The position numbers and the translations under genes are program-made. The notes under the pieces are model-generated. The model saw nothing but the letters and a program-made list of their open reading frames with translations. It searched no databases and was not told where the DNA came from. This document shows, piece after piece, positions 6,972 through 15,884 of a stretch of DNA of 19,795 nt (the stretch's first letter is position 1; the number at the start of each line of letters is the position of its first letter). Origin of the DNA: SIG575 sp045595725 (lineage in GTDB: Bacteria > Bacillota > Clostridia > Oscillospirales > Acutalibacteraceae); NCBI GenBank assembly GCA_045595725.1, contig JAZOAY010000074.1:1-19795 (forward strand), read 5' to 3'.

Positions 6972-9425
6972 TTATTGTGTATACAGCACAACCGGACCGT
7001 ACAGTCCGCCTGATACAAAGTCTTTCGCAAAATCTTTTTCTCCGTCAAAATATGGGGATAATTCTTCTGCTTTCCACTTGTTAAAGTAATCGGTGTGAAT
7101 ATACCAGTTGGCTGATGTGTTAGTCACAACTATTTTCAGTTTGTTCTTTCTTTCAAGTATACCACAAGGTATTTTTAATCTGTACGGAGGCATCAGAGCC
7201 GTTCCTAACGGTTGATCGTTAAGATAAACATGAGCCGTAAAATGCACATCTCCCAGATCAAGTTCTCCTTCTTTTCCCATTTCTTCATCGGGGAGTGTAA
7301 AAGTTGTTTCATAAACACCGCTTCCGGAGTAAGCACTGCCGATTAAGTCTGCCCAATCGCCAAGGCTGACGGGAACGGATTTGTCAAAATGTTTTATATT
7401 TTCAAATCCGTTTTCATTACATACAAGTTCAATTTCTTTGCAGAACAGAAATTCGTCAGGAATATCAAATCTGTTACTCAAATCTTTTTTGTTTTCTGCA
7501 TTTAAATTTTCGTCTGTCAGTAATATTGCAGCCGTTTCGCCTATGGCAAGAGAGAGTTTCAGGATACCGTTTTCGGCTTTAAAACGCGTAAGTGTACCCT
7601 TTGCCATATCAAGCAGATATCCGCTCGGTGACGGCAGATGAATAAGATAATCGCCGTTTTTACCTGCTTCACGGAACAGACAGAATAATTCTGCGTTTTC
7701 TGCTTTTCTGTGCATTGCACGTAAGCCTTTACCATCAACTTGAATTACAGGTGTAAGGTCCGAAAGAGAGTGTGTAACTCTGCCACCGGCTTTGATGAAA
7801 CGGTTCAGGACCTTTTGTGTGTCATCCGGAATAAAGGCTCCTTCAGGAATTATTATGTTGCGATATACTGCATTGCCTATACAGATAGAACCTTTGTCGG
7901 CTCCTTCTGATGCTTGTAAAACATCATCGTCAACAATGTCAAAATCCACCATTATGTCTTCGAGTGTTCTTCCAAGTGTATCAAATGCTTTTGAAATAGT
8001 ATCCGCTTTCAGACCGCCCTGGAAATCGTGAACGGGATAATAAATTCCTGTTTCGCAGATCCGTTCTCCGAGAGAAGATATATATGACAACCGTTCCGTA
8101 TAACGATTGAATTCTTTGAGATATCGGTGAAAAACCTGATTTTTCGTAAAAACAGGCAGTTCCTGTGCAAGATATGCACCTTTTCTTCCGAGAGGGAAAT
8201 TAAAGGGATTGAAGATGTTTATTCCGCGTACAGCAAGGTATCCTACGGTATACTGCATTATGTCATAAGTAAGTCCCGGTCCTGCTACACCGAAAATTTC
8301 ACCCATTGTAAGTTTTGTGCCGTTATGTGCTGCAGCAGATGAAGCATATCTGGGGAAAAATCCGTTATAACCGTTTAAATCATTCTTTTCGGTTACTCTG
8401 TTCTCAGGATAAAGTTGACGCCAGATAACATCAACTCCCGGGATATCAAAACATCTGAGAGCACGCATCAGGTTGAAGTTTCCGCCTCCACGGACACAGC
8501 CGAGTGGATCGTGGTCCTTGTCCATATGTCCTGTAAAAGCTAAACCGTTATCGTTTGCCCATTTTTTGCACGGGAGAAGAAAGTTGTCACAGAACATGCG
8601 ACTGCACAAATCGTACCACCGGTACAAAATGTGAACGTTTTCTTCCGTTACTTCAGCTTTTTGCGTGATTAACGGCAGATACGGTAATATGGATTCTCCG
8701 TACTTATTTTCATATTGCTCAGCAAGCTCTTTGCTGAAAGCTACTGAGGGAGCTTTCGGCTCGTCTGTAAATACGGCTGTAACATTTTTGCCAAGTGCAT
8801 CTTTCATTGATGATGCGTATTTTTCATGAGTAATTCTGATAAAATATTCTGTAGCATCTTTATTAAGTAAATCGGGATAGTCGGCTTTTCCGCTGATTTC
8901 TTTTTTTATAATATATTCACTTACAACAGTATCAGCTGCAAACCTGTGTCCGTCTTCAATCATTTCTTTATCTTGAATAAAAGTAGCTGCAACGTCAGAT
9001 GATGTTTTTTTATACACATCACCAGCACAGAAAGATTTTTCGCAAATTTTCAGTACCTGTCGGGCATATTCGGGATGTGCACTGAGAACTTTTCCGCATG
9101 CACCGCCTGAGGGCCATCCGCCTTCATCATAAATCCAGCATTGCATACCGAGTTCTTTTCCTTTTTGAACAGCATAGGCACAAAGTTCAAAATATTCTTC
9201 GGAGAGATAGTCGGGAGTAAGATTTGTGGGCATACTGTCAGGTCGGAAATTTTTCGGCTCAGGAAGAATATAAAATGCCCTTATACCGAGATTATGCATC
9301 TCAGCAAGCTGAACATCTATAATTTCACGGGTGCAGATATCATTCCATACCCACACATATACAGGGGCATAAGAAACATCGGGTGAGATGAAACTTTCTG
9401 TATCGAATTTATCATTGCTTATCAT
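6972..9425 (-). CDS. GH106-like glycoside hydrolase (putative alpha-L-rhamnosidase)
   Basis: About 817 residues with no signal peptide, so probably cytoplasmic. The start region YAPVYVWVWND followed by a helix and GIRAFYILPEP fits the TIM-barrel opening of GH106-type proteins. YDEGGWPSG (about 99-107) and FTDEP (about 219-223) match conserved acidic motifs of that group; FTDEP holds a likely catalytic Glu. Residues about 690-790 (SGVYETTFTLP, then LDLGDVHFTAHVYLND) form a galactose-binding-like beta-sandwich as in GH2/GH106. Family placement is by pattern, and activity on rhamnose is inferred. Start: AAAGGA (9436-9441) lies 10 nt before the ATG at 9423-9425. An upstream in-frame ATG at 9459-9461 lacks a ribosome binding site and would overlap the MFS gene by 14 bases. 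It probably trims oligosaccharides imported by the neighbouring permease. Confidence 0.7.
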   Translation of the reverse strand: MISNDKFDTESFISPDVSYAPVYVWVWNDICTREIIDVQLAEMHNLGIRAFYILPEPKNFRPDSMPTNLTPDYLSEEYFELCAYAVQKGKELGMQCWIYDEGGWPSGGACGKVLSAHPEYARQVLKICEKSFCAGDVYKKTSSDVAATFIQDKEMIEDGHRFAADTVVSEYIIKKEISGKADYPDLLNKDATEYFIRITHEKYASSMKDALGKNVTAVFTDEPKAPSVAFSKELAEQYENKYGESILPYLPLITQKAEVTEENVHILYRWYDLCSRMFCDNFLLPCKKWANDNGLAFTGHMDKDHDPLGCVRGGGNFNLMRALRCFDIPGVDVIWRQLYPENRVTEKNDLNGYNGFFPRYASSAAAHNGTKLTMGEIFGVAGPGLTYDIMQYTVGYLAVRGINIFNPFNFPLGRKGAYLAQELPVFTKNQVFHRYLKEFNRYTERLSYISSLGERICETGIYYPVHDFQGGLKADTISKAFDTLGRTLEDIMVDFDIVDDDVLQASEGADKGSICIGNAVYRNIIIPEGAFIPDDTQKVLNRFIKAGGRVTHSLSDLTPVIQVDGKGLRAMHRKAENAELFCLFREAGKNGDYLIHLPSPSGYLLDMAKGTLTRFKAENGILKLSLAIGETAAILLTDENLNAENKKDLSNRFDIPDEFLFCKEIELVCNENGFENIKHFDKSVPVSLGDWADLIGSAYSGSGVYETTFTLPDEEMGKEGELDLGDVHFTAHVYLNDQPLGTALMPPYRLKIPCGILERKNKLKIVVTNTSANWYIHTDYFNKWKAEELSPYFDGEKDFAKDFVSGGLYGPVVLYTQ

Positions 9426-9447
9426 TGCTTTTCCGTCCTTTGCAATT

Positions 9448-10626
9448 TCAGACATTTGCATTGTATCTGTCTTGCTTTTTCAACCGATTTATAAAGCACT
9501 TAAGTGTGATAACCATTATCACATAAAGTACTGCGAGCAGAACCGGATATGCTCCTATGCCGAAAAGTCCGCTTATAAGACTGACCACAGGAGGTGCCAG
9601 CATAACACCGATGTAAGCAAATGCTATCTGTGAACCCATAATTGATTGTGATACTTCTTTGCCGAAGTTGTGGGGTGTCAGGTGTATCATGTTGGGATAA
9701 ATAGAGCCGTTACCAAGACCGATAAAGAACAATCCTGCCACAGCCGCTGCACCGGGCAGAGGAAGAAGCATAATTATAATGGCGGGAGCAAGAACAGCAG
9801 CTCCAATTCCGATCCGTTTCCATGTGCTGATTTTATCAGCAAGTAAACCTGAAACAAAACGTCCGATAGACATTCCTGCATAATATATTGTCAGAGCAAG
9901 TGCACCATGTTCTGCCTTGAATCCTTTTTCCGTTACAAGATATGTACTTCCCCAGACTCCGCAGGCATATTCAATTGCATTTGTTGCAAGCATAATAATC
10001 CAGACCTCACGAACTTCCCGTTTTTTTGCCATCTGTAAAAGAGAGAGGTTTACACTTTTTTCCTCTTCTGTCTGGTCAGCTGAGGAGGTCTTTTTCCACA
10101 GGGGAAGGGACACAATCAGCAATAATGCAATAACTGACTGTACATAAAAAGCATAGCGATAACCGCTGCGCCAGCCTACATTGCTTAATGCCTGTGACAT
10201 AAGGTAAGGACTTAGACTTACTCCTACACCGTAAAAACAATGCAGGAAATTCATGTGATTTGCTTTAAAGTTAAGTGCCACATAATTATTAAGTCCGGAA
10301 TCAATAGCACCGGCGCCAAGACCAAGAACAACAGCTAACGGTATCATAAACCAAAATGACGGAGCAACAGAGTATCCGAACAAGGCAGCAGCCGTCATTG
10401 CTGTACTGAAAGCTGTAACTTTAGATGTTCCGAATTTGTTGAGAATTCTTGAACTGAACATGCTTGAAAGAACAGTACAACCTGAAATCAGAAAGGTGAG
10501 AATACTTACCGCTTCAACGGGAATATCCATTTCAGTATGGATAGCAGGCCAGGCAGAGCCGATGAGAGAATCGGGAACTCCGAGACCTACAAACGCAATA
10601 TATATCACAATCAATAAAAAATACAT
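9448..10626 (-). CDS. MFS permease, probable sugar or oligosaccharide importer
   Basis: A 392-residue polytopic membrane protein, about 12 hydrophobic segments, the usual length for a single-unit MFS carrier. The N-terminus GLGVPDSLIGSAWPAI and the segment GLGAGAIDSGLNNYVAL fit the fucose-permease-like branch of MFS, as does the charged central loop around residues 183-198 dividing the two halves. GGAGG lies 5 nt before the ATG. It is the first gene of the minus operon, behind a good promoter, and is followed by a GH106-like glycosidase, so it likely imports the substrate of that enzyme. Direction and substrate are inferred from context only. Confidence 0.8.
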   Translation of the reverse strand: MYFLLIVIYIAFVGLGVPDSLIGSAWPAIHTEMDIPVEAVSILTFLISGCTVLSSMFSSRILNKFGTSKVTAFSTAMTAAALFGYSVAPSFWFMIPLAVVLGLGAGAIDSGLNNYVALNFKANHMNFLHCFYGVGVSLSPYLMSQALSNVGWRSGYRYAFYVQSVIALLLIVSLPLWKKTSSADQTEEEKSVNLSLLQMAKKREVREVWIIMLATNAIEYACGVWGSTYLVTEKGFKAEHGALALTIYYAGMSIGRFVSGLLADKISTWKRIGIGAAVLAPAIIIMLLPLPGAAAVAGLFFIGLGNGSIYPNMIHLTPHNFGKEVSQSIMGSQIAFAYIGVMLAPPVVSLISGLFGIGAYPVLLAVLYVIMVITLKCFINRLKKQDRYNANV

Positions 10627-10668
10627 AAATGCCTCCGGATAGCTTTTTAATTACAGGATATTTAAACA

Positions 10669-10697
10669 ATTATATCATACCAATACAACAACTTCAA
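10669..10697 (-). promoter_or_regulatory. Promoter of the minus operon (MFS, GH106-like, beta-helix)
   Basis: Read on the minus strand, TTGAAG (10697-10692) and a perfect TATAAT (10674-10669) are 17 bp apart, about 40 bases before the MFS start codon. No obvious operator was seen around it. Confidence 0.75.
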
Positions 10698-10720
10698 CCT
10701 GAAAATAAGCCAATTTATGT

Positions 10721-10766
10721 AAAAAAAGCTTAAAAGCGCTGATAAGTCAACGCCTTTAGGCTTTTT
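10721..10766 (-). terminator. Intrinsic terminator of the XRE regulator gene
   Basis: On the minus strand AAAAAGC pairs with GCTTTTT, and after a single mismatch TAAAGGCG pairs with CGCTTTTA (one G-U pair), capped by a short inner stem. The hairpin ends in seven T. It separates the regulator from the operon promoter downstream and also has a T run on the plus strand. Confidence 0.85.
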
Positions 10767-10777
10767 AAAACACAGCA

Positions 10778-11866
10778 TCAAATTTTCATAATTCTTCTGA
10801 ACTCTTCGCTGTTTTTGAATTCTTCGGAAAGCTCGGGCCTTTTTAAGAGACCATCTTTCATGTCCTCGAGGAATGAGCCTTCCCAGAAGCGGTATGCTCT
10901 TGTTTTGTCAAATTCAAGGCCCTTCACGGCTTCTGAAGTGTGGATAAGAATATCAGGCATTTCGTCATAGCTTTTTGCAAGCTTAAGGCCTTTTTCAAAA
11001 AGCTCAAGAGCTGACTTTTCATCGCCTGCAACATATTTTTTTACTCCCAGACGATGGAGATTAATCACAATAAGATAATGGCTTTTGCCGTAGTCACCGT
11101 CAGGCATAACTTTTTCAACGAGGTTAATATATGCTTCGGAAATGTCCCCGTCTGCATCAAGAAAATTTTTGTATTTTCTGTTCATAATTTCACCGAAAAG
11201 ACGGAGCATCTCGGAAATGCCGTTTGCACAGGCAACTGCACGTTTTTCATCATCGTAAGGATACATGTACATTGCTTCGTAGTCCCTTGTGTTCTGCATA
11301 ATCGGCATCTGTTCGAGAATCTTTTCCGCATCAGAAATATCAACACCGCTGTTTTCAATAAGACTCAGGTCACGCAGATAACGGCACATAAGCTTCTGAG
11401 TCCATATCCTGATGCTGTCAACGGTGCAGTAATTCTGTATGGTGTCATAAATACGTTGCACTTCCGTTTTTATTGAAAGAAGATATTTTTCGTCATATTG
11501 TGCATGGATAAGAGCATTAAAATATTTTGAAAGCAGGTTATAGTTACCGGGGAATTCACTGATTGCGGTTTTGAGCATATCTCTTACTTCACGTATTTTT
11601 CCCTCAGTCCACAGGAGAGAATATTTTTTGCAGTATTCCTCTATTTGTTTTTCTTTTTCAATCATGTCTGTACCGAGAAGACTGTCAACGGTAACGCCGA
11701 AGAATGATGCAATTACGGGAAGCATAGTTATATCGGGATATGTTTCACCGCGTTCCCATTTGCTTACTGCCTGAAATGACATACCGAGGAAATCTGCAAG
11801 TGCATCCTGAGTGAGGTCCTTGGATTTGCGAAGCTTTTTGAGGTTTTCTCCGAAATAGATTGTCAT
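10778..11866 (-). CDS. XRE-family helix-turn-helix regulator with helical C-terminal region
   Basis: A 362-residue protein. Residues about 4-62 are a classic Cro/CI-type HTH (LRKSKDLTQDALADFLGMS, then QAVSKWERGETYPD). Residues about 70-362 are mostly helical and resemble the TPR-like sensing halves of long XRE regulators (an N-terminal HTH followed by repeated helix pairs); no ligand is evident. AAGGTG lies upstream of the ATG with usual spacing. The gene is transcribed alone, with its own promoter (11918-11946) and terminator (10721-10766), between a minus-strand sugar operon and a divergent plus-strand operon, so it may control either or both. Two direct repeats cover its own promoter, which suggests autoregulation. 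Confidence 0.88.
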   Translation of the reverse strand: MTIYFGENLKKLRKSKDLTQDALADFLGMSFQAVSKWERGETYPDITMLPVIASFFGVTVDSLLGTDMIEKEKQIEEYCKKYSLLWTEGKIREVRDMLKTAISEFPGNYNLLSKYFNALIHAQYDEKYLLSIKTEVQRIYDTIQNYCTVDSIRIWTQKLMCRYLRDLSLIENSGVDISDAEKILEQMPIMQNTRDYEAMYMYPYDDEKRAVACANGISEMLRLFGEIMNRKYKNFLDADGDISEAYINLVEKVMPDGDYGKSHYLIVINLHRLGVKKYVAGDEKSALELFEKGLKLAKSYDEMPDILIHTSEAVKGLEFDKTRAYRFWEGSFLEDMKDGLLKRPELSEEFKNSEEFRRIMKI

Positions 11867-11917
11867 ATCATATCACCTTACATTTTAAAATTTAACCCGG
11901 CCGTTGGTTACAACCTG

Positions 11918-11946
11918 ATGATAACAGTTTTTTGAAAAATAAGCAA
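11918..11946 (-). promoter_or_regulatory. Promoter of the XRE regulator
   Basis: On the minus strand TTGCTT (11946-11941) and TATCAT (11923-11918) are 17 bp apart, giving a leader of about 45 bases before the ATG. Confidence 0.6.
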
Positions 11947-11963
11947 TAACCTGTTTTTTGAAA
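11921..11963. repeat. Paired direct repeats over the XRE promoter (candidate operator)
   Basis: ATAACAGTTTTTTGAAA (11921-11937) and ATAACCTGTTTTTTGAAA (11946-11963) differ by one base plus one insertion. Their starts are 25 bp apart. The first overlaps the -10 box and spacer; the second covers the -35 box and upstream DNA. This placement fits binding sites for the regulator itself. Confidence 0.5.
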
Positions 11964-12136
11964 TAAATTCTCCTGATGAGAGAAAATTTCTACCGTTACG
12001 ATTCTTCGGACGAATTACTTTATCTGCCTTCAATTAAATCTTGATGATTAAAAGTTACTACAATGGCACTCAATTTACAATAGGTATATTTAAAAAAAAT
12101 TGAGAAAATGTTACAAAAATTTTCCACAATAATATA

Positions 12137-12165
12137 TTGATTTATACAATTTGATATATTATAAT
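12137..12165 (+). promoter_or_regulatory. Promoter of the four-gene plus operon
   Basis: TTGATT (12137-12142) and a perfect TATAAT (12160-12165) are 17 bp apart, in very AT-rich DNA, about 45 bases before the first start codon. The remaining DNA between this promoter and the XRE promoter (11964-12136) shows no clear feature beyond short weak hairpins. Confidence 0.7.
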
Positions 12166-12209
12166 ATAAAAAAACAGTATATTAAATTTTTTATATCGGA
12201 GGGAGAAAT

Positions 12210-13130
12210 ATGGACAGAAAATACTCTCACGTAATTGTAGTCGGAATTGACGGTGCAGGTTCGTTTATCAAGGATGCTGATACACAGAATTTTGACCGCA
12301 TTTTTGCAAACGGTGCAGTGACTTATGATGCCTTGTCTTCAAATCCGTCAATTAGTGCTGAGTGCTGGGGCTCAATGCTTCTGGGGGTAGGTCCTGAAAT
12401 ACATAAATTGACAAACGGTATTGTAAGTTCAACTCCATATCCCACCGATTCTTCGTTTCCCTCCCTTTTTCGGAGAATAAAAGAAGCTTACCCTGATGCT
12501 GAACTGGGTTCATACTGCGACTGGAATCCCATTACTTACGGCATTGTTGAGAACAATATCGGTGTTTCACATGATACTGCAAATGATGATGAACTGACAC
12601 CAGTTGTCTGTGACTACATTCGGGAAAAGAAACCGGATTTTCTCTTTATTCACTTCGACAGTGTTGACGGTGCAGGTCATAAATACGGTTATGGCACACC
12701 GCAATTTATGAAGCGTATAAACGAAGTGGATAAGCTGATAAACGATGTTTATTCGGCAATAGAGGAAGCGGGGATAATTGAAAACACGCTCTTTATTGTT
12801 ATTTCCGACCACGGCGGAACAAATCCCGGTAACGGAGAAGGCGGAAGTCACGGCGGATGGACTGACAGCGAAAAATACGTAACCTTTGCCGTAACGGGTA
12901 AAGGAATAAATAAAACTGAAATCAAGGAAATGAATATCCGTGACCTTGCGGCAATTGTTCTTTATTCATTCGGAATTGATACACCTGAATTCAACGAGGC
13001 AGGATGGACTTCGCAGATTCCCGAGGGGATTTTTGATGATGTATCAATTCCCGCATACCGCGATATTTCTCATCTTACAGGTGCAGCACCGAGAATATCA
13101 AAAACAAGGCACACATCAGAATTGATTTAA
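12210..13130 (+). CDS. Alkaline-phosphatase-superfamily phosphoesterase (type I phosphodiesterase-like)
   Basis: A 306-residue protein without a signal peptide, so cytoplasmic. VVGIDGAG (Asp14) is the first metal site of the alkaline phosphatase superfamily; the nucleophile should lie in NPSISAECWGSMLLG (Ser47 or Ser49). HFDSVDGAGH (Asp150, Asp153, His157), VISDHGG (Asp200, His201) and GGSHGGW (His214) supply the remaining metal ligands in the normal order. The family cleaves phosphate mono- or diesters, including nucleotide-sugar and phospholipid head-group bonds; the substrate here is unknown. GGAGG lies 7 nt before the ATG. It is the first gene of a tight operon, with 13 bases to the next start. 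Confidence 0.82.
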   Translation: MDRKYSHVIVVGIDGAGSFIKDADTQNFDRIFANGAVTYDALSSNPSISAECWGSMLLGVGPEIHKLTNGIVSSTPYPTDSSFPSLFRRIKEAYPDAELGSYCDWNPITYGIVENNIGVSHDTANDDELTPVVCDYIREKKPDFLFIHFDSVDGAGHKYGYGTPQFMKRINEVDKLINDVYSAIEEAGIIENTLFIVISDHGGTNPGNGEGGSHGGWTDSEKYVTFAVTGKGINKTEIKEMNIRDLAAIVLYSFGIDTPEFNEAGWTSQIPEGIFDDVSIPAYRDISHLTGAAPRISKTRHTSELI

Positions 13131-13143
13131 GGAGTGGATTTGA

Positions 13144-14109
13144 TTGAAAACATGGCAAAAGGCAACGTTCATAATTGTACTTGTAGTATTCATTGCGGCA
13201 TCTGTGACTATTTCGTTTATTTCTCTGGCAAGAGCTCCCTTTGAATATGAGTATCAGACAGAACTTGGCGAAAAAGCAAATGAAGAAGGCTGGGTTCTTT
13301 TCGGCTTCAACGGTAATATGCAGACAAAGGAGGTTTTTATTGACTTTGTCCGTGACGAGGACGGAAACAATCCTGATGAAACAAAGCCTGTTTCTGCAGT
13401 CGGCAAATTCACAATGAATACAGATGAATACGTAGAAACTATTTATATCGGTAAAGATGTTAAATACATAGACGAAACATCATTTTTCTACTGTAAAATG
13501 TTAAAGTCAATTGAAGTTGATAAAGATAATCCCTATTACACTTCCGTTGACGGTGTGCTTTTTACAAAGGATATGAAAAAACTTGTTGCATACCCTTATA
13601 ACAAAGGGGATGCACATAACGAAGAACTTGAAACTATTCCTGAAGAACTTATGGTTTATACAATCCCCGAGGGGGTTGAAAGAATCGGTTCTGCTGCTTT
13701 CTATAAAAACGATATTCTTACAGAAGTAAATCTTCCCTCAACTCTCAAAGAAATCGGAGATATGGCTTTCTTCAAGTGTGAAAAAATTGCCCTTGTTACA
13801 TTTCCTGACGGTCTGGAAAAAATAGGAGCTGATTCATTCAGCTATTGCCACGGAATGAAACCCTTGCTTTATATTCCGGCTTCCGTAAAGGAAATCGGCA
13901 ATTATGCTTTTTACGCTTGTGCAAACCTGAAAGAGTTTTATATGGGCGCAGAAAGTGAAGAAGAAATAATTCAGGGTGAGAGCTGGCTTCCTAAGAACAT
14001 TGAAAAAACAGTTATAAATATTGCACCTGAAGCACAGTACGGAAAAACACGCCCTGATGCAGAAAAAAGAATTGAAATAATTTCAGCAGAGGAAGGAGGA
14101 GAAGAATGA
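13144..14109 (+). CDS. Membrane-anchored BspA-like leucine-rich repeat protein
   Basis: A 321-residue protein with a TTG start, chosen because AAGGAG (13129-13134) lies 9 nt upstream and overlaps the previous stop. Residues about 7-29 are one hydrophobic segment (FIIVLVVFIAASVTISF), probably an uncleaved anchor with the rest outside. A first LRR-like unit lies at about 98-155 (ETIYIGKDVKYIDETSF), and several BspA/LRR_5 repeats of about 23 residues follow at 171-270, each with the pattern P-x-x-[LV]-x-x-I-G-x-x-[AS]-F. Such repeats mediate protein or glycan contacts. The 3' end overlaps the transporter start by 4 bases (ATGA), implying translational coupling and joint function, for example a docking or sensing partner of the transporter. 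Confidence 0.83.
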   Translation: MKTWQKATFIIVLVVFIAASVTISFISLARAPFEYEYQTELGEKANEEGWVLFGFNGNMQTKEVFIDFVRDEDGNNPDETKPVSAVGKFTMNTDEYVETIYIGKDVKYIDETSFFYCKMLKSIEVDKDNPYYTSVDGVLFTKDMKKLVAYPYNKGDAHNEELETIPEELMVYTIPEGVERIGSAAFYKNDILTEVNLPSTLKEIGDMAFFKCEKIALVTFPDGLEKIGADSFSYCHGMKPLLYIPASVKEIGNYAFYACANLKEFYMGAESEEEIIQGESWLPKNIEKTVINIAPEAQYGKTRPDAEKRIEIISAEEGGEE

Positions 14110-15869
14110 TGGCTGAATCTTCATCAAAAGGCAAAACAAATATTTTCAGAACAATGAAAAATGAGTGGCATACTCCCAGAGAGGGAAACTATGTTCCCTA
14201 TAAAGAGTATTTTTCGATTTTTGCCGCAGTAGGAGGAGACTATACTCTCAAATATCTTCAGGGATTCCTTTCCTTCGGAACAGGATGCTATCTTGTGGCA
14301 TATTACTATAACATTCCTCTTCTCACATTCAGTGCGATCAGCGTTTTCTTTGTTGCAGCAACATATTTCTGGAATCTTCTGAATATGGGTGTTGATGCAA
14401 ACCTGGGATTCCTTCCGAAAAAAATCGAACAGAGATACAATGCTGTGTATTTGGGACTTGCCGCATTGGGTTTACTAATGCTTATTTTTGACTTTTCACC
14501 GATTCTCCCGGAACGTATTGCAAACCTTATAAATACCCGTTTGAAAGGTATAGACAGTTTCAGCATTTTTAAAATATTCGGCGCACATTTACTCTGCAAC
14601 GGCTGGAGCGGTTTCAGAAACATTCTTATAAGAAAGAAGCTTCTCAAAAAGCTTGGCAGATACAAAATTTTCTCTTATGCCAATGTTATTCAGTGTCTTA
14701 TAATTGTTGTTCTTATCTGTGAACTCCCTCTTTACGAACTTCCTCTTACAGAAAGAGTATGGAAACTTTATCTTCTTTTCCAGCTTTATGCAATCTTTAA
14801 CTTTGTCGGTTACTCACATTCAGTCGCCGACAACATCAGTCCAAACCCTCAGGAAAGACTTTTTGTACGTTCATTTCCTGTTAAAATCAGTCATTTTGTG
14901 CAGAATATCGTAAATGTCCTTCTTCCTACAATTGCAGGTGCAATGTTCATTGACGGTATTAAAGATATCGGAATGTTCAGATATCTTCTTCCTGTATTCT
15001 TTATTGTCTCTACGGTTGTTATGTTCCTGGGACTTGGTAAAATTCAGGAAAGAATCCCCACACCGCCTATTGAAAAGAAAGAATATTTTTCTTTCTGGCA
15101 TTGCGTTTCAGGTATTTTCAAGAACAAATATCTGTGGATTTCCAATATCGCAGGTCTCCTTGACTCATTGGGCAACGGTATGCTCAATATGAAAACAATT
15201 CTTCTTATTTACACATGGCGTGAAACGGGTCTCTTCTTCTCACTTGCAGAAATTCTTATTAAAATGGCGGGTAATCCGGGACAGTTCCTTGCACCATGGA
15301 TAAGAAAGCGTTTTCAGTATAAAAGCATGATTGTTTTCAAATATATCGTTCTTGCAATAAGAAATACAGTTTATATTCTTGCGATTCTTTTCTTGGGCAA
15401 AACACCATTTATTTGCGGTCTTGCAATGTTCATTGTACTGTTCTGCGGTGACGCCCTGGAAGCAGGTGTAAAAATTGTAGAGTCTGATACGAAAATCCGT
15501 GTAACTGACTATCAGATGTATATTTCAGGGGAAAGACTTGAAGCATATCAGGGCATTATCGGTTGGTTTACAACACCCATAACAACTATTGTTTCACTTA
15601 TTATTCCTCTTATGTTCTATAGAGTCGGTTTCACATCCGACTGGGATGTTCTCTATATGAATGATGTCAGAATGCAATGTCTGATAATCGGTCTGGGCTT
15701 TGACTTAGTAGGTTATATACTGATGACCATACCGTATCTGCTCTGGTGGGATTATACCGACGAAAAACACGCTCATGTTATGGAAACACTCAAACAGAGG
15801 GCAGAAGCAGGTAAAGAAGCGGGAACAGCTGAAAGCAACGTTCAGGTTTCTGTCAGCGAAGAAATATAA
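14106..15869 (+). CDS. Divergent GPH-like MFS transporter
   Basis: A 587-residue polytopic protein with about 12 hydrophobic segments. Resemblance to glycoside-pentoside-hexuronide (GPH/MFS_2) carriers is weak but repeated: DYQMYISGERLEAYQG mirrors the GPH signature DYGEYKTGKR, and the C-terminal WDYTDEKHAHVMETL mirrors the Y-x-L-T-E-x-K-H tail. It is longer than usual GPH carriers (about 450-500), with an extended N-terminus rich in charge (residues 1-35) and a C-terminal tail of about 35 polar residues. The canonical D-R-T-R-T-R-x-G-K-F loop of GPH carriers is not recognisable. AAGGAGG lies 6 nt before the ATG, inside the end of the LRR gene. Substrate unknown. Confidence 0.68.
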   Translation: MMAESSSKGKTNIFRTMKNEWHTPREGNYVPYKEYFSIFAAVGGDYTLKYLQGFLSFGTGCYLVAYYYNIPLLTFSAISVFFVAATYFWNLLNMGVDANLGFLPKKIEQRYNAVYLGLAALGLLMLIFDFSPILPERIANLINTRLKGIDSFSIFKIFGAHLLCNGWSGFRNILIRKKLLKKLGRYKIFSYANVIQCLIIVVLICELPLYELPLTERVWKLYLLFQLYAIFNFVGYSHSVADNISPNPQERLFVRSFPVKISHFVQNIVNVLLPTIAGAMFIDGIKDIGMFRYLLPVFFIVSTVVMFLGLGKIQERIPTPPIEKKEYFSFWHCVSGIFKNKYLWISNIAGLLDSLGNGMLNMKTILLIYTWRETGLFFSLAEILIKMAGNPGQFLAPWIRKRFQYKSMIVFKYIVLAIRNTVYILAILFLGKTPFICGLAMFIVLFCGDALEAGVKIVESDTKIRVTDYQMYISGERLEAYQGIIGWFTTPITTIVSLIIPLMFYRVGFTSDWDVLYMNDVRMQCLIIGLGFDLVGYILMTIPYLLWWDYTDEKHAHVMETLKQRAEAGKEAGTAESNVQVSVSEEI

Positions 15870-15884
15870 AAAGAGGTGTTATAG

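Noticed and set aside
12567..12851. Minus-strand frame inside the phosphoesterase gene, and similar antisense frames inside other genes
   Set aside because: All are shadows of well-supported genes with no independent start signals or domains.
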